NCBI GenBank assembly: GCA_937931765.1
Contig: CALHAO010000022.1
Span: forward strand, 1 to 7,356
DNA length: 7,356 nucleotides
Source: an uncultured Thiotrichaceae bacterium
GTDB lineage: Bacteria; Pseudomonadota; Gammaproteobacteria; Thiotrichales; Thiotrichaceae
Reading direction: 5' to 3'
The notes below the pieces were generated by a model that saw only the letters and a program-made list of their open reading frames with translations, did no database searches and was not told the DNA's origin. Numbering within the stretch: the first letter of the stretch is position 1; each line of letters starts with the position of its first letter. The position numbers and the translations under genes are program-made. Below, in pieces: positions 6,404 to 7,356 of the stretch.

Positions 6404-6825
6404 ATTTCCGGCCACGGGTGTCAGAAGAGCTTGATGTTAACCTGACACCTCTGATTGACGTGGTTTTTCTGTTGCTGATCTTCTTTATGGTGACGACGAC
6501 ATTTGATCGTAATGCTGAGATTAAAATTGCGCTGCCGACAGCCACTAATACGGTGCAGGCACAAAAGCAGGATAAACTGGAGCTGTTGATTGACGGGCAA
6601 GGCAGGTATTATATCAACGGACGTGAAGTGTTGAATAATAAACCTGAAACACTTTTCCAGGCGCTGACCATGGTGTTGAATGATATGGAAAAAGTGCCGC
6701 CTCTGGTTATTTCAGCGGATGCGTCAGTGAATTATCAGTTCGTGGTAACGGCGATGGATATTGCCGGGCGCTTAGGCTTAACCAATTTCTCGCTGGCGAC
6801 CACACAATCGGAACGTAAAAAGTAA
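6400..6825 (+). CDS. exbD: ExbD/TolR family motor subunit
   Basis: This 141-residue protein is the likely partner of the ExbB homologue. After a short cytoplasmic N-terminus comes one membrane helix (about residues 15-34) containing Asp20 in the LTPLIDVVFLLLIFF motif; this is the conserved proton-carrying Asp of ExbD/TolR. A periplasmic domain follows (about 40-141), with the ISADASVNYQFVVTAMDIAGRLGL segment typical of the family. The length is close to E. coli ExbD. The start ATG overlaps the exbB stop in an ATGA, so translation is coupled and stoichiometry probably controlled. Gene order, and the absence of TonB or TolA here, argue that this is the paralogous pair linked to the lipid A export locus and not a classical TonB or Tol system, but this is inference. 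Confidence 0.94.
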   Translation: MNFRPRVSEELDVNLTPLIDVVFLLLIFFMVTTTFDRNAEIKIALPTATNTVQAQKQDKLELLIDGQGRYYINGREVLNNKPETLFQALTMVLNDMEKVPPLVISADASVNYQFVVTAMDIAGRLGLTNFSLATTQSERKK

Positions 6826-6838
6826 TAAAGGTGAGGGT

Positions 6839-7356
6839 ATGACAACTGGCCAGACCACAGGTTTGCAGGTGTATCGCAGACTGCTGTCATACTCTGCTCA
6901 ATACTGGCGCTATTTAGTATTTGCGGTGATCGGGCTGATTCTTAGCGCACTCACCCAGCCATTATTCGCCTGGATCATGGGGCCATTACTCGACCAGGCT
7001 ATTCTGAAGCGTGATCAGGCGGTAATCCAATGGTTACCGATCGGCATTCTAGCCATCTTCCTGTTACGTGGTGCGGCTATGTTTACCGCCAGCTATTTTA
7101 TGAGTTGGGTCGGGCGTAAAATTGTCCAGCAAATACGTGGCGAAGTGTTTGAACATTTACTGCGGCTGCCGGTACACTATTTTCAGAAGAAAACCCCCGG
7201 CGAGCTACTCGCGCACCTGACCTATTATACGGATCAATTAGCTAATGCGGCGACACGTGGCATTACTGTGTTGATACAAGAGTCGGCTACCGTTATTGGT
7301 TTAGTCGCGTTGATGTTTTACCGCAGCTGGCAGCTGACACTGGCTATTCTGATTAT
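6839..7356 (+). CDS. msbA: Lipid A-core flippase MsbA, N-terminal part (3' truncated)
   Basis: The open frame runs from an ATG at 6839 to the window edge and gives 172 codons of the membrane domain of an ABC exporter. MsbA flips lipid A-core from the inner to the outer leaflet of the inner membrane, powered by ATP. Hydrophobic segments at about residues 21-45 and 61-90 fit the first two membrane helices. The region from about 110 (HYFQKKTPGELLAHLTY, then TDQLANAATRG and LMFYRSWQLTLAILI) reads like E. coli MsbA at its intracellular loop and third/fourth helices. The ATP-binding domain lies beyond the window. AGGTG at 6829-6833 lies 5 nt before the ATG. The gene begins 13 nt after the exbD stop and is surely cotranscribed with it. 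Other ABC exporters share this fold, but the sequence match and the context with exbBD favour MsbA. Confidence 0.9.
   Translation, partial: MTTGQTTGLQVYRRLLSYSAQYWRYLVFAVIGLILSALTQPLFAWIMGPLLDQAILKRDQAVIQWLPIGILAIFLLRGAAMFTASYFMSWVGRKIVQQIRGEVFEHLLRLPVHYFQKKTPGELLAHLTYYTDQLANAATRGITVLIQESATVIGLVALMFYRSWQLTLAILI

Overview
The window looks like a piece of the chromosome of a Gram-negative gammaproteobacterium with moderate base composition. The evidence is the PhoH-like ATPase (ybeZ), ybeY, corC, lnt series, an exbB-exbD pair followed by the lipid A flippase gene msbA, and protein sequences that read most like gammaproteobacterial versions of these families. The genus cannot be named from the sequence. 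All recognised genes are on the + strand.

There are three blocks. Block 1 (1-1366) is the end of a surface-polysaccharide cluster: the C-terminal tail of a polytopic membrane protein, probably a Wzx-type flippase, overlapping by 8 nt a complete GT4-type glycosyltransferase. Block 2 (about 1371-5513) starts with a good sigma70-like promoter (TTGATA, 17 bp, TATACT) five bases after the glycosyltransferase stop. It then carries ybeZ (TTG start), ybeY, corC and lnt. These encode an RNA-linked ATPase, the YbeY endoribonuclease of rRNA and ribosome quality control, a CBS-domain CorC protein and the apolipoprotein N-acyltransferase. A 129-bp gap with a GC-rich hairpin and a possible weak promoter separates corC from lnt. 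Block 3 (5672-7356) is a tight exbB-exbD-msbA operon. exbB and exbD overlap by 4 nt, 13 nt separate exbD from msbA, and msbA runs off the right end.

The common theme is the cell envelope: sugar assembly, lipoprotein maturation, proton-driven ExbB/ExbD machinery and lipid A-core export, with ribosome and RNA maintenance genes in the ybeZ-ybeY segment. The key catalytic residues are present in every complete enzyme I could check.

I found no mobile element, CRISPR array, tRNA or rRNA gene. Nothing here amounts to a clearly undescribed system. The points worth a second look are modest: the polysaccharide/ybeZ junction without miaB, the leader and TTG start of ybeZ, the corC-lnt hairpin, a short open frame before exbB, and the low-complexity tail of the ExbB protein. 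The only non-coding stretches are 119, 33, 129 and 158 bp long plus very short gaps; none exceeds 300 bp.
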